The notes below the pieces were generated by a model, which searched no databases, had not been told where the DNA came from, and was given only the letters and a program-made list of their open reading frames with translations. Below, piece by piece: positions 33,582 to 40,845 of a stretch of 64,000 nt of DNA. Position numbers and translations under genes: made by a program. The stretch is from Myxococcales bacterium (GTDB taxonomy: Bacteria > Myxococcota_A > Polyangia > Polyangiales > Polyangiaceae): positions 1-64,000 of the forward strand of contig JAEUKE010000183.1 in assembly GCA_016794345.1 (NCBI GenBank), written 5' to 3'. The first letter of the stretch is position 1. The number at the start of each line of letters is the position of its first letter.

Positions 33582-35069
33582 TCAGAAGCCCTGGAGGACA
33601 CGCATCGCGTCGCCGTGTGAGCTCCGCACCCCGAGGGACTCCGCCGGCGTCGCGAGGCTCTTCATGGGCCGCGCGGCCGCCCCCGCCCCCGCGCCCAGCC
33701 CGGCGAAGGGCGAGATGGGCGCCGGCGGCGCCAGCGTGTGCAGCGTCTTCTTGAGCTTGGCGATCTCCTCGACTCGGCCCTTCAGCTCGGCGTCTTCGAA
33801 GCGCTTGGCGCCCTCTTGTGCGACCTTGCTGACCGCGTCGAGGAGCTTCCGGGCGCTCGCCAGGTCGCCCGCGCGGGCGAGCGCGATCCCACGCACGATG
33901 CCGTCGGCCACGCGGACCTTCGCGGCCCCGTGCTCGACCTCTTTGTTTGCCTCGCGCCGAGCCTCGGGGTCCGACGACGCACGCAAGGACGCGAACGTGC
34001 TGACAGGAATGTCAGCACCACCGGCGGGGAGCTGATGGTGCACGGTCGCATCGAAGAGCTCGACCTTGAGGCCGTCACGATGGCCCGAGAGCTTCACGCG
34101 GAGATACGTGTCGCGAACCTGGCCTTCGGTCAGGTCGCCGATGTGGATGCGCGCCGTCCTTCCCGAAGCGGCGACGCCGAAGCCTTCGACGATGCTCACG
34201 CCGGGGCCGCCGGCGAGCTCGACCCAGGTGTTCCGGGCGACGAGCCGGTTCATCTTGCCGATCTGGTCCTGGAAGACCTTTGTCACCTTGGCGGGGTCGT
34301 CGATGAAGTGGAAGGACCCGCCGGAGCGCTCGGCGAGGCGCGCCATCAGCGTCTCGTCGAACTCCGGCCCGAGGCCGAGCGAGGTGATCGGAACGCGCTG
34401 GGCGTTCGCCTGATCCGCCAGCGCGGTCGCGCTCGCCGCGTCGTTCGGCACGCCGTCACCGACCAGCACGATGCGGTTGATGCCGTCGGGCTTCATGTGC
34501 TCGCGCAGCTGTTCGAGCCCGACGCGGAGCCCGCCGGTCATGTCGGTGGTGCCGTCGGCCACGATGGCCGCGATCGCCTTCTTCGCGGCGGCGCGGCTCT
34601 CGTCGTCGATGCGCTTGGCCGAGACGACCACGGCCGGTCGGGACCCGAAGGTGACGATCGAGAGCGCGTCGCCTTCTTTCATCGCGTCCACGACGCTCGT
34701 GCAAGCCGCCTTCGCCTGGGCGATCCCGTCGCCGTCCATCGAGCCGGACGCGTCCACCACGACGGCCAGGTTGATGGGCGGTCGCGACTTCTCGACCAGC
34801 GGCAGCCCGCGCACGCGGACGCGCACGAAGATCTCTTCCTCCTTGTCGGCGGCGAGCACCGGGCGGGACGCCGTGACCTCCACGTCGGCCTGGGCGGCGG
34901 GCGCTTGGGCCACGAGCGGAGCGGGCACGGGCGCGGGCGTCGGCGACTTCACCGGGACCGGCTCGGACCGCGGCGCGGCGAGCTCGGGTGGGGGCACGGC
35001 GCCGGTCGAGGCGCAGCCGAGGGTCAGGGTCGACGAGAGCACGAGCGAAGCAAGCCAGGTTCCGCGCAT
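33582..35069 (-). CDS. VWA-domain lipoprotein
   Basis: The product has 495 residues from ATG 35069, preceded by GAGGAGGA. The signal peptide ends in the lipobox LTLGC. A Pro/Ala-rich linker leads to a von Willebrand factor A domain with an intact MIDAS (DASGSMDG, GTTDMTGG, GDGVPND). A beta-rich segment (FGVAASGRTARIHIGDLTEGQ) follows, resembling the vault/trypsin-inhibitor-type VWA proteins with a C-terminal helical tail (ARKLLDAVSKVAQ ... RVEEIAKLKKTL). Metal-dependent adhesion or complex assembly at the cell surface is the usual VWA role. It is divergent from the RRM gene. Confidence 0.85.
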   Translation of the reverse strand: MRGTWLASLVLSSTLTLGCASTGAVPPPELAAPRSEPVPVKSPTPAPVPAPLVAQAPAAQADVEVTASRPVLAADKEEEIFVRVRVRGLPLVEKSRPPINLAVVVDASGSMDGDGIAQAKAACTSVVDAMKEGDALSIVTFGSRPAVVVSAKRIDDESRAAAKKAIAAIVADGTTDMTGGLRVGLEQLREHMKPDGINRIVLVGDGVPNDAASATALADQANAQRVPITSLGLGPEFDETLMARLAERSGGSFHFIDDPAKVTKVFQDQIGKMNRLVARNTWVELAGGPGVSIVEGFGVAASGRTARIHIGDLTEGQVRDTYLRVKLSGHRDGLKVELFDATVHHQLPAGGADIPVSTFASLRASSDPEARREANKEVEHGAAKVRVADGIVRGIALARAGDLASARKLLDAVSKVAQEGAKRFEDAELKGRVEEIAKLKKTLHTLAPPAPISPFAGLGAGAGAAARPMKSLATPAESLGVRSSHGDAMRVLQGF

Positions 35070-35503
35070 TTGTCCTCCTCGTAGCGGCGGCGGGCCAGGA
35101 CGTGACGCCGGTTGCCCCGTTCCGGCCCATTTCCCGGCCCCGCTCGCCCGGGTCCTTCGGGCGTGGTAGAGCTGTCGCTCCGGCACGGTGTCAAGGCTTC
35201 CCGGGGCTCACGCCTACACCGGGGCACCGAACGAATAATCAGGAGCGATTCCCCTCGGTTCCCGAGGGCATCGATAGACTTGCGCGCGCAAGCCGTGTGC
35301 GTCATGATCTTCGCGTTCACTGTTACGGGTGCCGGTTGGTGCGAAGTCTCTGATTCGGGACGAGCCACTCTGCAGACGCGACACGTGGAGGCCCCGCGTT
35401 TCACAGCGCGGCCCCCGCGACCCAGGCTCGAGCCGTCTGGGAAGCGGGACTCGGATGGAAGTAGTTGGTCCCGAAGGCTCAAGACACGGAAAGAGACACG
35501 CAC
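35070..35503. other. Divergent intergenic region with small hairpin
   Basis: This 434-bp gap separates the divergent VWA lipoprotein and RRM genes. It must hold both promoters and the RRM leader. A perfect 7-bp stem (CCCTCGG/CCGAGGG) with a 3-base loop lies at 35252-35268. I see no open reading frame with a plausible start and no riboswitch I can name. The Shine-Dalgarno for the RRM gene is GGAAAGAGA just before 35504. Confidence 0.5.
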
Positions 35504-35923
35504 ATGGGTACTCGGCTTTACGTCGGCAATTTGTCCTTCAGCACCACCACGGACGTCCTCCGCGACGCCTTCTCCCAGCTCGGAACCGTGACCGACGCGC
35601 ACGTCGTTTCGGATCGCGAGACCGGCCGCTCGCGTGGCTTCGGCTTCGTGACGATGAGCAGCGAAGCCGAGTCGCAGAACGCCATCAAGCAGATGAATGG
35701 CGCGATGCTCGACGGCCGTCCGCTCCGCGTGAATGAGGCGGAAGAGCGTCCGCGCGGCGGCGGCGGCGGCGGTGGTGGCGGCTTCGGCGGCGGCGGCGGC
35801 GGCGGCGGCTTCGGCGGCGGCGGCGGCGGCGGTGGTCGCGGCGGTGGTGGGTTCGGTGGCGGCGGCGGTGGTCGTGGCGGTGGCAAGGGCAGCCGCCGGG
35901 GCGATCGCAACGACCGCTGGTGA
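35504..35923 (+). CDS. RRM-type RNA-binding protein with glycine-rich tail
   Basis: The 139-residue protein has a single RNA recognition motif: RNP2 LYVGNLSF at residues 4-11 and RNP1 RGFGFVTM near residues 45-52. From residue ~85 it is a Gly-rich low-complexity tail broken by Phe and Arg (GGGFGGGG, GRGGGGFGG), ending in basic KGSRRGDRNDRW. This is the cyanobacterial/myxobacterial Rbp type, often induced by cold or other stress, although no such regulation is shown here. ATG 35504 follows GGAAAGAGA. The tail would favour condensate formation, which is inference. A strong hairpin follows at 35951-35980. Confidence 0.92.
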   Translation: MGTRLYVGNLSFSTTTDVLRDAFSQLGTVTDAHVVSDRETGRSRGFGFVTMSSEAESQNAIKQMNGAMLDGRPLRVNEAEERPRGGGGGGGGGFGGGGGGGGFGGGGGGGGRGGGGFGGGGGGRGGGKGSRRGDRNDRW

Positions 35924-36669
35924 TCGAATCACCTTCATCTCGTGATCGAACGAGGGCCTTCGCGCTTGCGAGGGCCCTCGCCTCATTTGGGTGTGTCGTC
36001 GCCTCGATCGGATGTCACGGCGCGCCTGGCGCGGTCGCCTCTCCAGCGGACGTCGTCACGCTCGCGCCGCCCCCCCCGGAGGCACCTGCTCGTGACGACC
36101 GGCCGCCGGTGGTCGGAGCCCTCGGCGGCCTCGAGATCGGGATGAGCGTGGCCGAGCTCGTTCGCAAGGTTGGCGCGCCAGCGAGCGTTTCCAGCCGCGA
36201 GGACGAGCAGGCAAAGTGGATGGACGCCGGCTACGACCCTGGCCGCTCCCCGTTTTTTTCGAGCGACTTCCGCGAGGTCCTCTCGTTCTCGGAGCCGCCG
36301 GTCCCGCTCTTCAAGGCGTTCGTGAGCGGCGACCGCGTGATTGGCCTCAAGTTCACTTTCTACGGAGCCGAGGAGGCGCTCTCGAGCGCGCCGCTTGGCT
36401 TCGATCACGGCTGCGTGCTCGGCGCGCTCGGCGCCTCCGCGGTGCGCGCGTTCGGCGAGCCCGAGGCGCGTCACCTGGAGTCGGGCGCCTCGCGGCTGGA
36501 GAAGCTCGAGTACTTCGATCGCGGGCTCAGCATCGCGATCGAAGACGGCAAGATCGTCGTGTTCGATCTGTACGTTCCCCCGAGCGCGATCGAAAAGCGC
36601 CGCTTGCTCGAGCGCATCCGCAGACCGGCGCCGCGCCCCGCGTCGGAGAGCGTCGCGCCGTCGCCGTGA
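35920..36669 (+). CDS. Putative lipoprotein, start overlapping the RRM stop
   Basis: No family is recognised. The 249-residue product is read from GTG 35920, which shares GTGA with the RRM stop. It begins with a basic/hydrophobic segment (RTRAFALARALASFGCVVASIGC) that has a lipobox-like ASIGC. The mature part is mixed alpha/beta with no clear motif. The only in-frame start that keeps the signal peptide is the GTG at 35920, which forces translation through the terminator-like hairpin at 35951-35980. If that is wrong, the gene would start much further in and lose the signal. It is convergent with the 36691 gene. Confidence 0.6.
   Translation: MIESPSSRDRTRAFALARALASFGCVVASIGCHGAPGAVASPADVVTLAPPPPEAPARDDRPPVVGALGGLEIGMSVAELVRKVGAPASVSSREDEQAKWMDAGYDPGRSPFFSSDFREVLSFSEPPVPLFKAFVSGDRVIGLKFTFYGAEEALSSAPLGFDHGCVLGALGASAVRAFGEPEARHLESGASRLEKLEYFDRGLSIAIEDGKIVVFDLYVPPSAIEKRRLLERIRRPAPRPASESVAPSP
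35951..35980 (+). terminator. Rho-independent-terminator-like hairpin
   Basis: CGAGGGCCTTCGC (35951-35963) pairs with GCGAGGGCCCTCG (35968-35980) around a GCTT loop. This gives a 13-bp stem with one G-T wobble, followed by CCTCATTT. It sits 28 bp after the RRM stop codon. It also lies inside the reading frame of the next gene, so it may attenuate that gene. Confidence 0.7.
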
Positions 36670-36690
36670 GCCGCGCTCGAGCCCTCGCGC

Positions 36691-37380
36691 TCAGCCGGTC
36701 TGGCAGAGCGGGTTGTTCGGATCCTCCGCGCACGGATCCCAGACGAGCGTCTCGCCGATCGTGAGATCGAACGACGCCTCGTGGATGATCGACGACCCCG
36801 CGTCGAAGACCTGGATCCAAAGGCGCACCGGCGTCCCCTGCGGCAGGGGCGGGCTGTACTCCGGATCCCACGACAGCCCTGGCAAGCCCTGGATGATGCC
36901 CGCGCGCTGCGGCCACGAGTCGCCCTTGAGATCGACGAACTGCTCGGTCGGCCCCGTCCCTTCGATGGGCGCGCCGGTCGCCGGATCGTCCACGCCGAAC
37001 TTCACGTGCGCCTGCGCGCCGCAGTCGGTGCAACCGAGCGCGACCCAGAGGTGGTAGCCGCCCTGCGGGCCCTCCATCATCGGGATCGTGCCTCCCGGCA
37101 TCAGTCGCTCGAAGCACTTCTCTCCCGTGCCGAGCTCGAACGCGATCGGAGACGAGGGCGGGTCGCACGCAGGCGGCGCGCCGCCGGTCCCAGTGGAAGA
37201 GGTCGAGGAAGCTGTCGATCCGGACCCGGTGCTGCCCGTGCTCGCCGTCGTCGTGGCGCCCTGCTCGCCACCCGCGCCCGTCCCGGAGCCGCCCGCGCCC
37301 GCGCCGTCGTCCGAGGACTCGATGGTCGACCCGCAGGCCGCGAGGAGGAGCGTCAGGAAGGGCACCACACGTTTTGCCAT
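36691..37380 (-). CDS. Small secreted lipoprotein with Ser/Thr/Gly linker
   Basis: The 229-residue lipoprotein has the signal peptide MAKRVVPFLTLLLAAC and a lipobox Cys near residue 16. A ~50-residue Ser/Thr/Gly linker of the same style as in the other lipoproteins here follows (TASTGSTGSGSTASS). The globular part holds paired Cys residues (ACDPP, KCFERL, GCTDCG, DPCAEDPNNPLC) consistent with disulfides outside the cytoplasm. It contains Gly-Gly-Tyr-His-Leu-Trp (GGYHLW) in a beta-rich frame. The function is unknown; an extracellular location is inferred. Confidence 0.7.
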   Translation of the reverse strand: MAKRVVPFLTLLLAACGSTIESSDDGAGAGGSGTGAGGEQGATTTASTGSTGSGSTASSTSSTGTGGAPPACDPPSSPIAFELGTGEKCFERLMPGGTIPMMEGPQGGYHLWVALGCTDCGAQAHVKFGVDDPATGAPIEGTGPTEQFVDLKGDSWPQRAGIIQGLPGLSWDPEYSPPLPQGTPVRLWIQVFDAGSSIIHEASFDLTIGETLVWDPCAEDPNNPLCQTG

Positions 37381-37477
37381 GTGTGCCCTCAAGCACAGCG
37401 CTTGCCAGCGCGCTTCCTCGGGAAATTCCCGGGCTCGCCCCTGACAATGTGCAACTCTGTGCCTAACCTTCGGCAGG

Positions 37478-39100
37478 ATGCAGCACCCCACGCCGGTCCT
37501 CGCGCTCCTGGCAGAAGCCGACCACGCGAGGCTCGCTCCCGGCGAGCAGCGGCTGTTCGTCGTGATCGATCTGGAGGCGGGAGATGCGCCGGTGGAGCGC
37601 GAGCGTCCCGCGCTGGTCACGGTGCTCGCCGTCGACGTCTCCGGCTCGATGCGGGGTGAGCCTCTCGACCAGGTCGTCCGGTCTGTCGAACGGATCATGG
37701 GCCTCTTGGAGGCGGGCGATCAGCTCGGCGTGGTCGCCTTCTCGACGGGCGCGACCGAGGTCGCGCCTGTCGCCGAGCTCGACGCGGGCCACCGGCGCGC
37801 CGTCACCGCGCGCGTCGCGCGCATGAAGGCCGACGATCGGACCAACATCGAAGCGGGGCTCCGGCTCGCGCGGTCGAGCCTGCCCCCGAGGCGCGGCGGA
37901 GAGCGGCGATGTGTCGTGTTGCTCAGCGACGGCGAGCCCAACGTGGGCGCGTCGACGCCGGGTGATCTCGCCGCGCTGAGCCGAGAGACCCGCCCGGAAG
38001 CGGTCGTCTCCACATTGGGGTACGGAACCCGTCATGACGATTCTGTTCTCTCGGCGATCGCGGAGGGCGGGGGTGGCACCTACCGCTTCGTCCCCGACCC
38101 CACGGTCTGTCAGCTCGAGCTCGCCCAGGCCGTGGGCGCGCAAGGCGACGTCGCCGTCGAGTCCATCGAGCTCCACCTCCGGCCGAAACCCGGCGTGGAG
38201 GTCCTGTCCGTCCTCGGTTCGCAGGCGCCCCGGTATGGCGCCGAAGGGCTCGTCCTTCGAGTCCCGGACATGCTCGCGCGCGGGCGCCGCATCTTCGCGG
38301 TCGAGCTGCGGGCGAAGCTGGACGAGGCACGCGTGCGCGGGGATCTGCTCGAAGTAAGCTTGCAGTATTGTCATGCAGGCGAGACGAGCCGCCGTGAAGC
38401 GGCGGCCACCGCCTCGGTCGACATCGGGTCGTCCCCGGCCGAGTCCCCGCGGGTGCGGGGCAAAGTCCTCTTGCTCCGCGCGGACGGCGCTCGCGCCGAG
38501 GCGCGGGCATTGGCGGAGCGCGGGCAGTTCGAGGCGGCGGCCGCGATGCTCCGTGGCCTGATTCGCGAGATGGACGCGCTCGGCGCCGGCGAGCTCGCCG
38601 AGGGCTCGCCGCTCTTGGAGGCGCGCGAGCAGCTGCTCGACGAGGCGATGGCGATGGAGCGCAAGCCGGCCGCCGAGACGCTCGCGGGGTTCCGGATGAG
38701 CACGGCCCCGAGATCGTTTGCCGCCGGCGACGTATCGGCCTCGTCGCGCTCCAGGAGCGTGACGGCCGCGAGATTCACCTCGACCACGGCGGGGCTGTTC
38801 CCGGAAGCCTACCTGAGGGTCGTCTCGGGCCCCGACGCCGGGCGCGAGGTGCGCCTCGCGGCGCAGAACACGATCGGGCGCACCACCTCCGCCGACGTGG
38901 TGATCCCGAGCGACTCGGTCTCACGTCGCCACGCCGACGTCTTTGCGCTCGAGGGAGAGTTCTGGATCGTCGATCTTTGCAGCACCAACACGACGAGGCT
39001 CAACGACCGGGCGCTCACGACGAAGCCGGCGCGGCTCCGCCCCGGCGATCGGATCCAGGTCGGCGAAGCCGTCCTCACCTATCGTGAGGTCACCCCCTGA
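37478..39100 (+). CDS. VWA-FHA fusion protein
   Basis: This is a 540-residue cytosolic-looking protein with no signal peptide. Residues ~45-210 form a VWA domain with an intact MIDAS (DVSGSMRG, DDRTNIEAG, SDGEPN). The middle (QLELAQAVGAQGDVAVESIE ... RASARTEAR-like helices) is helical. The C-terminal ~95 residues are an FHA phosphopeptide-binding domain (GREVRLAAQNTIGRTTSADVV, SRRHADVF, STNTTRLNDR). The FHA Arg/Ser/His positions are present. Combining VWA with FHA suggests binding of a partner after Thr phosphorylation; the window's Ser/Thr kinases are possible sources. ATG 37478. It is convergent with the LDLa gene, 25 bp away. Confidence 0.9.
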   Translation: MQHPTPVLALLAEADHARLAPGEQRLFVVIDLEAGDAPVERERPALVTVLAVDVSGSMRGEPLDQVVRSVERIMGLLEAGDQLGVVAFSTGATEVAPVAELDAGHRRAVTARVARMKADDRTNIEAGLRLARSSLPPRRGGERRCVVLLSDGEPNVGASTPGDLAALSRETRPEAVVSTLGYGTRHDDSVLSAIAEGGGGTYRFVPDPTVCQLELAQAVGAQGDVAVESIELHLRPKPGVEVLSVLGSQAPRYGAEGLVLRVPDMLARGRRIFAVELRAKLDEARVRGDLLEVSLQYCHAGETSRREAAATASVDIGSSPAESPRVRGKVLLLRADGARAEARALAERGQFEAAAAMLRGLIREMDALGAGELAEGSPLLEAREQLLDEAMAMERKPAAETLAGFRMSTAPRSFAAGDVSASSRSRSVTAARFTSTTAGLFPEAYLRVVSGPDAGREVRLAAQNTIGRTTSADVVIPSDSVSRRHADVFALEGEFWIVDLCSTNTTRLNDRALTTKPARLRPGDRIQVGEAVLTYREVTP

Positions 39101-39125
39101 TCGCGAACGTCGATGTGCGAGCGCC

Positions 39126-39647
39126 TCAACAGGAGGTTTCGTCGCTCGAGTCGGCGCAGTCCACGATGCCGTCGCACACGTACGAAGCTGGAATGCACTC
39201 GCTGCTCGTGCACTGCCACTGATCCGACGTGCACGCCGGGGGAGCGCCGCAGAGTGCGACGCTCTCGTCGCTCGAGTCGGCGCAGTCCACGATGCCGTCG
39301 CAGGCGTAGCTGCCCGTGATGCAGGCCCCGTCCGTGCACATGAACTGACCTTCCGCGCAGCTCGGCTCGGGGCATGCGGCGTTGAGCGGGTACTCGTCGC
39401 TGGCGTCCACACACTGAGCCTTGAGATCGCAGGCGTATTTCGCCGCGATGCACTCCCCGCTGCCGCAGGCGAGCTGGCCTTCTTCACAGTCTCCGTCCGA
39501 CTGTTGCCCCACCCCGGTCTCGTCGCTCTCCCCGCTGTCGAGGCCGAAGGGCGAGTCGCCCTCCTCTCGGGGATCGGTCTCGCCCTTCGCGCAGCCGCCT
39601 GCGACGACGAGGGCCGCCGCGAGCACACAGAAGCTTCCAACTCGCAT
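39126..39647 (-). CDS. Lipoprotein with three LDL-receptor class A repeats
   Basis: The 173-residue lipoprotein from ATG 39647 has a signal peptide ending in VVAGGCAK (lipobox). An acidic linker (REEGDSPFGLDSGESDE) follows, then three LDLa-type repeats. They are of the form C..GQ(L/F)xCxxGxCI....CD....C.D.SDE and run through to the C-terminus. The Ca-binding Asp/Glu pairs (CDGIVDCADSSDE) are intact in repeats 2 and 3; repeat 1 (CDLKAQCVDASDE) is a variant. Such repeats are rare in bacteria but known in myxobacteria. Ligand binding is inferred. The coding DNA contains a 37-bp exact repeat (39140-39176 and 39266-39302). Confidence 0.85.
   Translation of the reverse strand: MRVGSFCVLAAALVVAGGCAKGETDPREEGDSPFGLDSGESDETGVGQQSDGDCEEGQLACGSGECIAAKYACDLKAQCVDASDEYPLNAACPEPSCAEGQFMCTDGACITGSYACDGIVDCADSSDESVALCGAPPACTSDQWQCTSSECIPASYVCDGIVDCADSSDETSC
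39140..39302. repeat. Two exact 37-bp repeats, 126-bp period
   Basis: Positions 39140-39176 and 39266-39302 are identical over 37 bp and lie 126 bp (42 codons) apart, matching the LDLa repeat unit. Exact identity points to recent duplication or gene conversion between the last two repeats. Confidence 0.85.
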
Positions 39648-39732
39648 GGCGAGGCCTGGTACGCGGGCTTTCCCGCACCCTTCCCTCGCTGGCGAAAAAA
39701 AGAGACGGGCTCGATGGAGCGGAGCAGGATCG

Positions 39733-40062
39733 CCAGAGCTACCCCTCCTCGTGGGAGGCGAAGGACATCGAGACCCCGGCGCCTTCGGGACCGTCGCGGA
39801 GAGCTTCGCGCCGGAGGTGGTACTCCTCGACCTCGCGATGCCCGTCCTCGACGGGTACGAGGTCGCGGCGCTCCTCCGCGACGACCCCGTGACGCGCGGC
39901 TCCGTCCTCGTCGCGCTCACCGGCTACGGGCAGGAGCGCGACCGAGCCCGCACGAAGGCGGCCGGCTTCGCGGCTCACCTCGTCAAGCCGGTCCAGAGCG
40001 ACCGCCTCCTCTCGCTGCTCGGCGAGATCGAGCAGAAGCTGAACGGGCTCATCATGACGTAG
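39733..40062 (+). pseudogene. Truncated response-regulator receiver domain
   Basis: The readable segment runs ESFAPEVVLLDLAMPVLDGYEV ... ALTGYGQERDRARTKAAG ... LVKP. It carries the phospho-acceptor Asp (LLDL), the Thr of ALTG and the Lys of VKP. The first beta strand with the acidic DD pair is missing. Upstream sequence in all frames shows no replacement, and the frame runs on antisense to the LDLa promoter. GTG 39751 could start a ~103-residue protein, but without DD it could not coordinate Mg2+. Most likely it is a decayed C-terminal part of a receiver domain. Confidence 0.55.
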
Positions 40063-40073
40063 TGGTCATGATG
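40050..40073. repeat. 9-bp inverted repeat at the receiver-remnant stop
   Basis: CATCATGAC (40050-40058) and GTCATGATG (40065-40073) are perfect inverted arms around a 6-bp spacer. The TAG stop of the receiver remnant (40060-40062) lies in the spacer. It may be a terminator-like or operator element between convergent genes; the stem has no T-run. Confidence 0.5.
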
Positions 40074-40091
40074 GAAACGTCATGGTGCCCG

Positions 40092-40823
40092 TCACATGCG
40101 CAGCAGGCGCTCGGCGAGGAGCCGCCGCTCGGCGTACGGTCGATCGTTCCAGACGTTCCGGGCGAAGACCTCGGTCCAGGAGGTCTCGGTTGCGCTCCGC
40201 GGCACGGTGATCCTGCCCTCCTGCACAACGGCGAGCAGCTCGGAGTCCACCGTCGCGACGATCGCCCCTGCCCCCGTGATGCGGAGCTGCATCGAATAAA
40301 CGGGCGTCCACATCAGGATCCCCCAGACCTCGATCCCCTGGCTCCCGCGGTGGACGGCCAGGGAGGTGGTCTCCGAGGCGGTCAGCAGGGCGACGAGGCC
40401 CTTCACGGACGCCGGCTCGGGCCGCGCGAGGCGGAACGCGAGCGGCGCTTGGTCGGGCGAGCAGACGCACACCGTACCCCGGACCGGGCGAGCCTCTTCG
40501 GAGAGCAGGCTCGTCCAGAAACACAGGTTCGCGAGCTCCGCGAGGTCCTCCGCGCTCTGCGCGAGCACGTCGGCTCCGCTCTCCTCGATGACGCCCCGGT
40601 CCACGAGGGCGCGGCGCGCCCGGCCGCCGGCGAGGAGCGCGTCGACGAACGGTGACCCAACGTGAATCGGACCATCGGCCTCCGTCGCGAGCGGTGCGCG
40701 ACCGCCGCGCCCCACCGTGGCAGGCAAGGCACGGATTGATCTCGGACCAGGCTTCGCTCGCGACGAACGCACGCTCTCTTCGGCGCCAGCAACAGCCAAG
40801 CCAGCGCGGTTCGGGACGATCAC
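40092..40823 (-). CDS. Probable DACNV-type sensor domain protein
   Basis: The 243-residue product (GTG 40823) resembles the DACNV group of putative sensors. These are related to the N-terminal fold of diadenylate cyclase DisA but are not necessarily enzymatic. Recognisable are FWTSLLSEEARPV, PLAFRLARPEPASVKGLVAL, SLAVHRGSQGIEVWGILMW and ITGAGAIVATVDSELLAV. The last of these corresponds to the (V/I)xGxGxL strand after the GI(L/V) segment. No DGA/RHR cyclase motif is seen, so synthesis of c-di-AMP is not expected. It follows the aldehyde dehydrogenase gene by 22 bp and is probably co-transcribed with it. Confidence 0.5.
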   Translation of the reverse strand: MIVPNRAGLAVAGAEESVRSSRAKPGPRSIRALPATVGRGGRAPLATEADGPIHVGSPFVDALLAGGRARRALVDRGVIEESGADVLAQSAEDLAELANLCFWTSLLSEEARPVRGTVCVCSPDQAPLAFRLARPEPASVKGLVALLTASETTSLAVHRGSQGIEVWGILMWTPVYSMQLRITGAGAIVATVDSELLAVVQEGRITVPRSATETSWTEVFARNVWNDRPYAERRLLAERLLRM

Positions 40824-40845
40824 GCGCGCCGAGGCGGCCGCGCGT

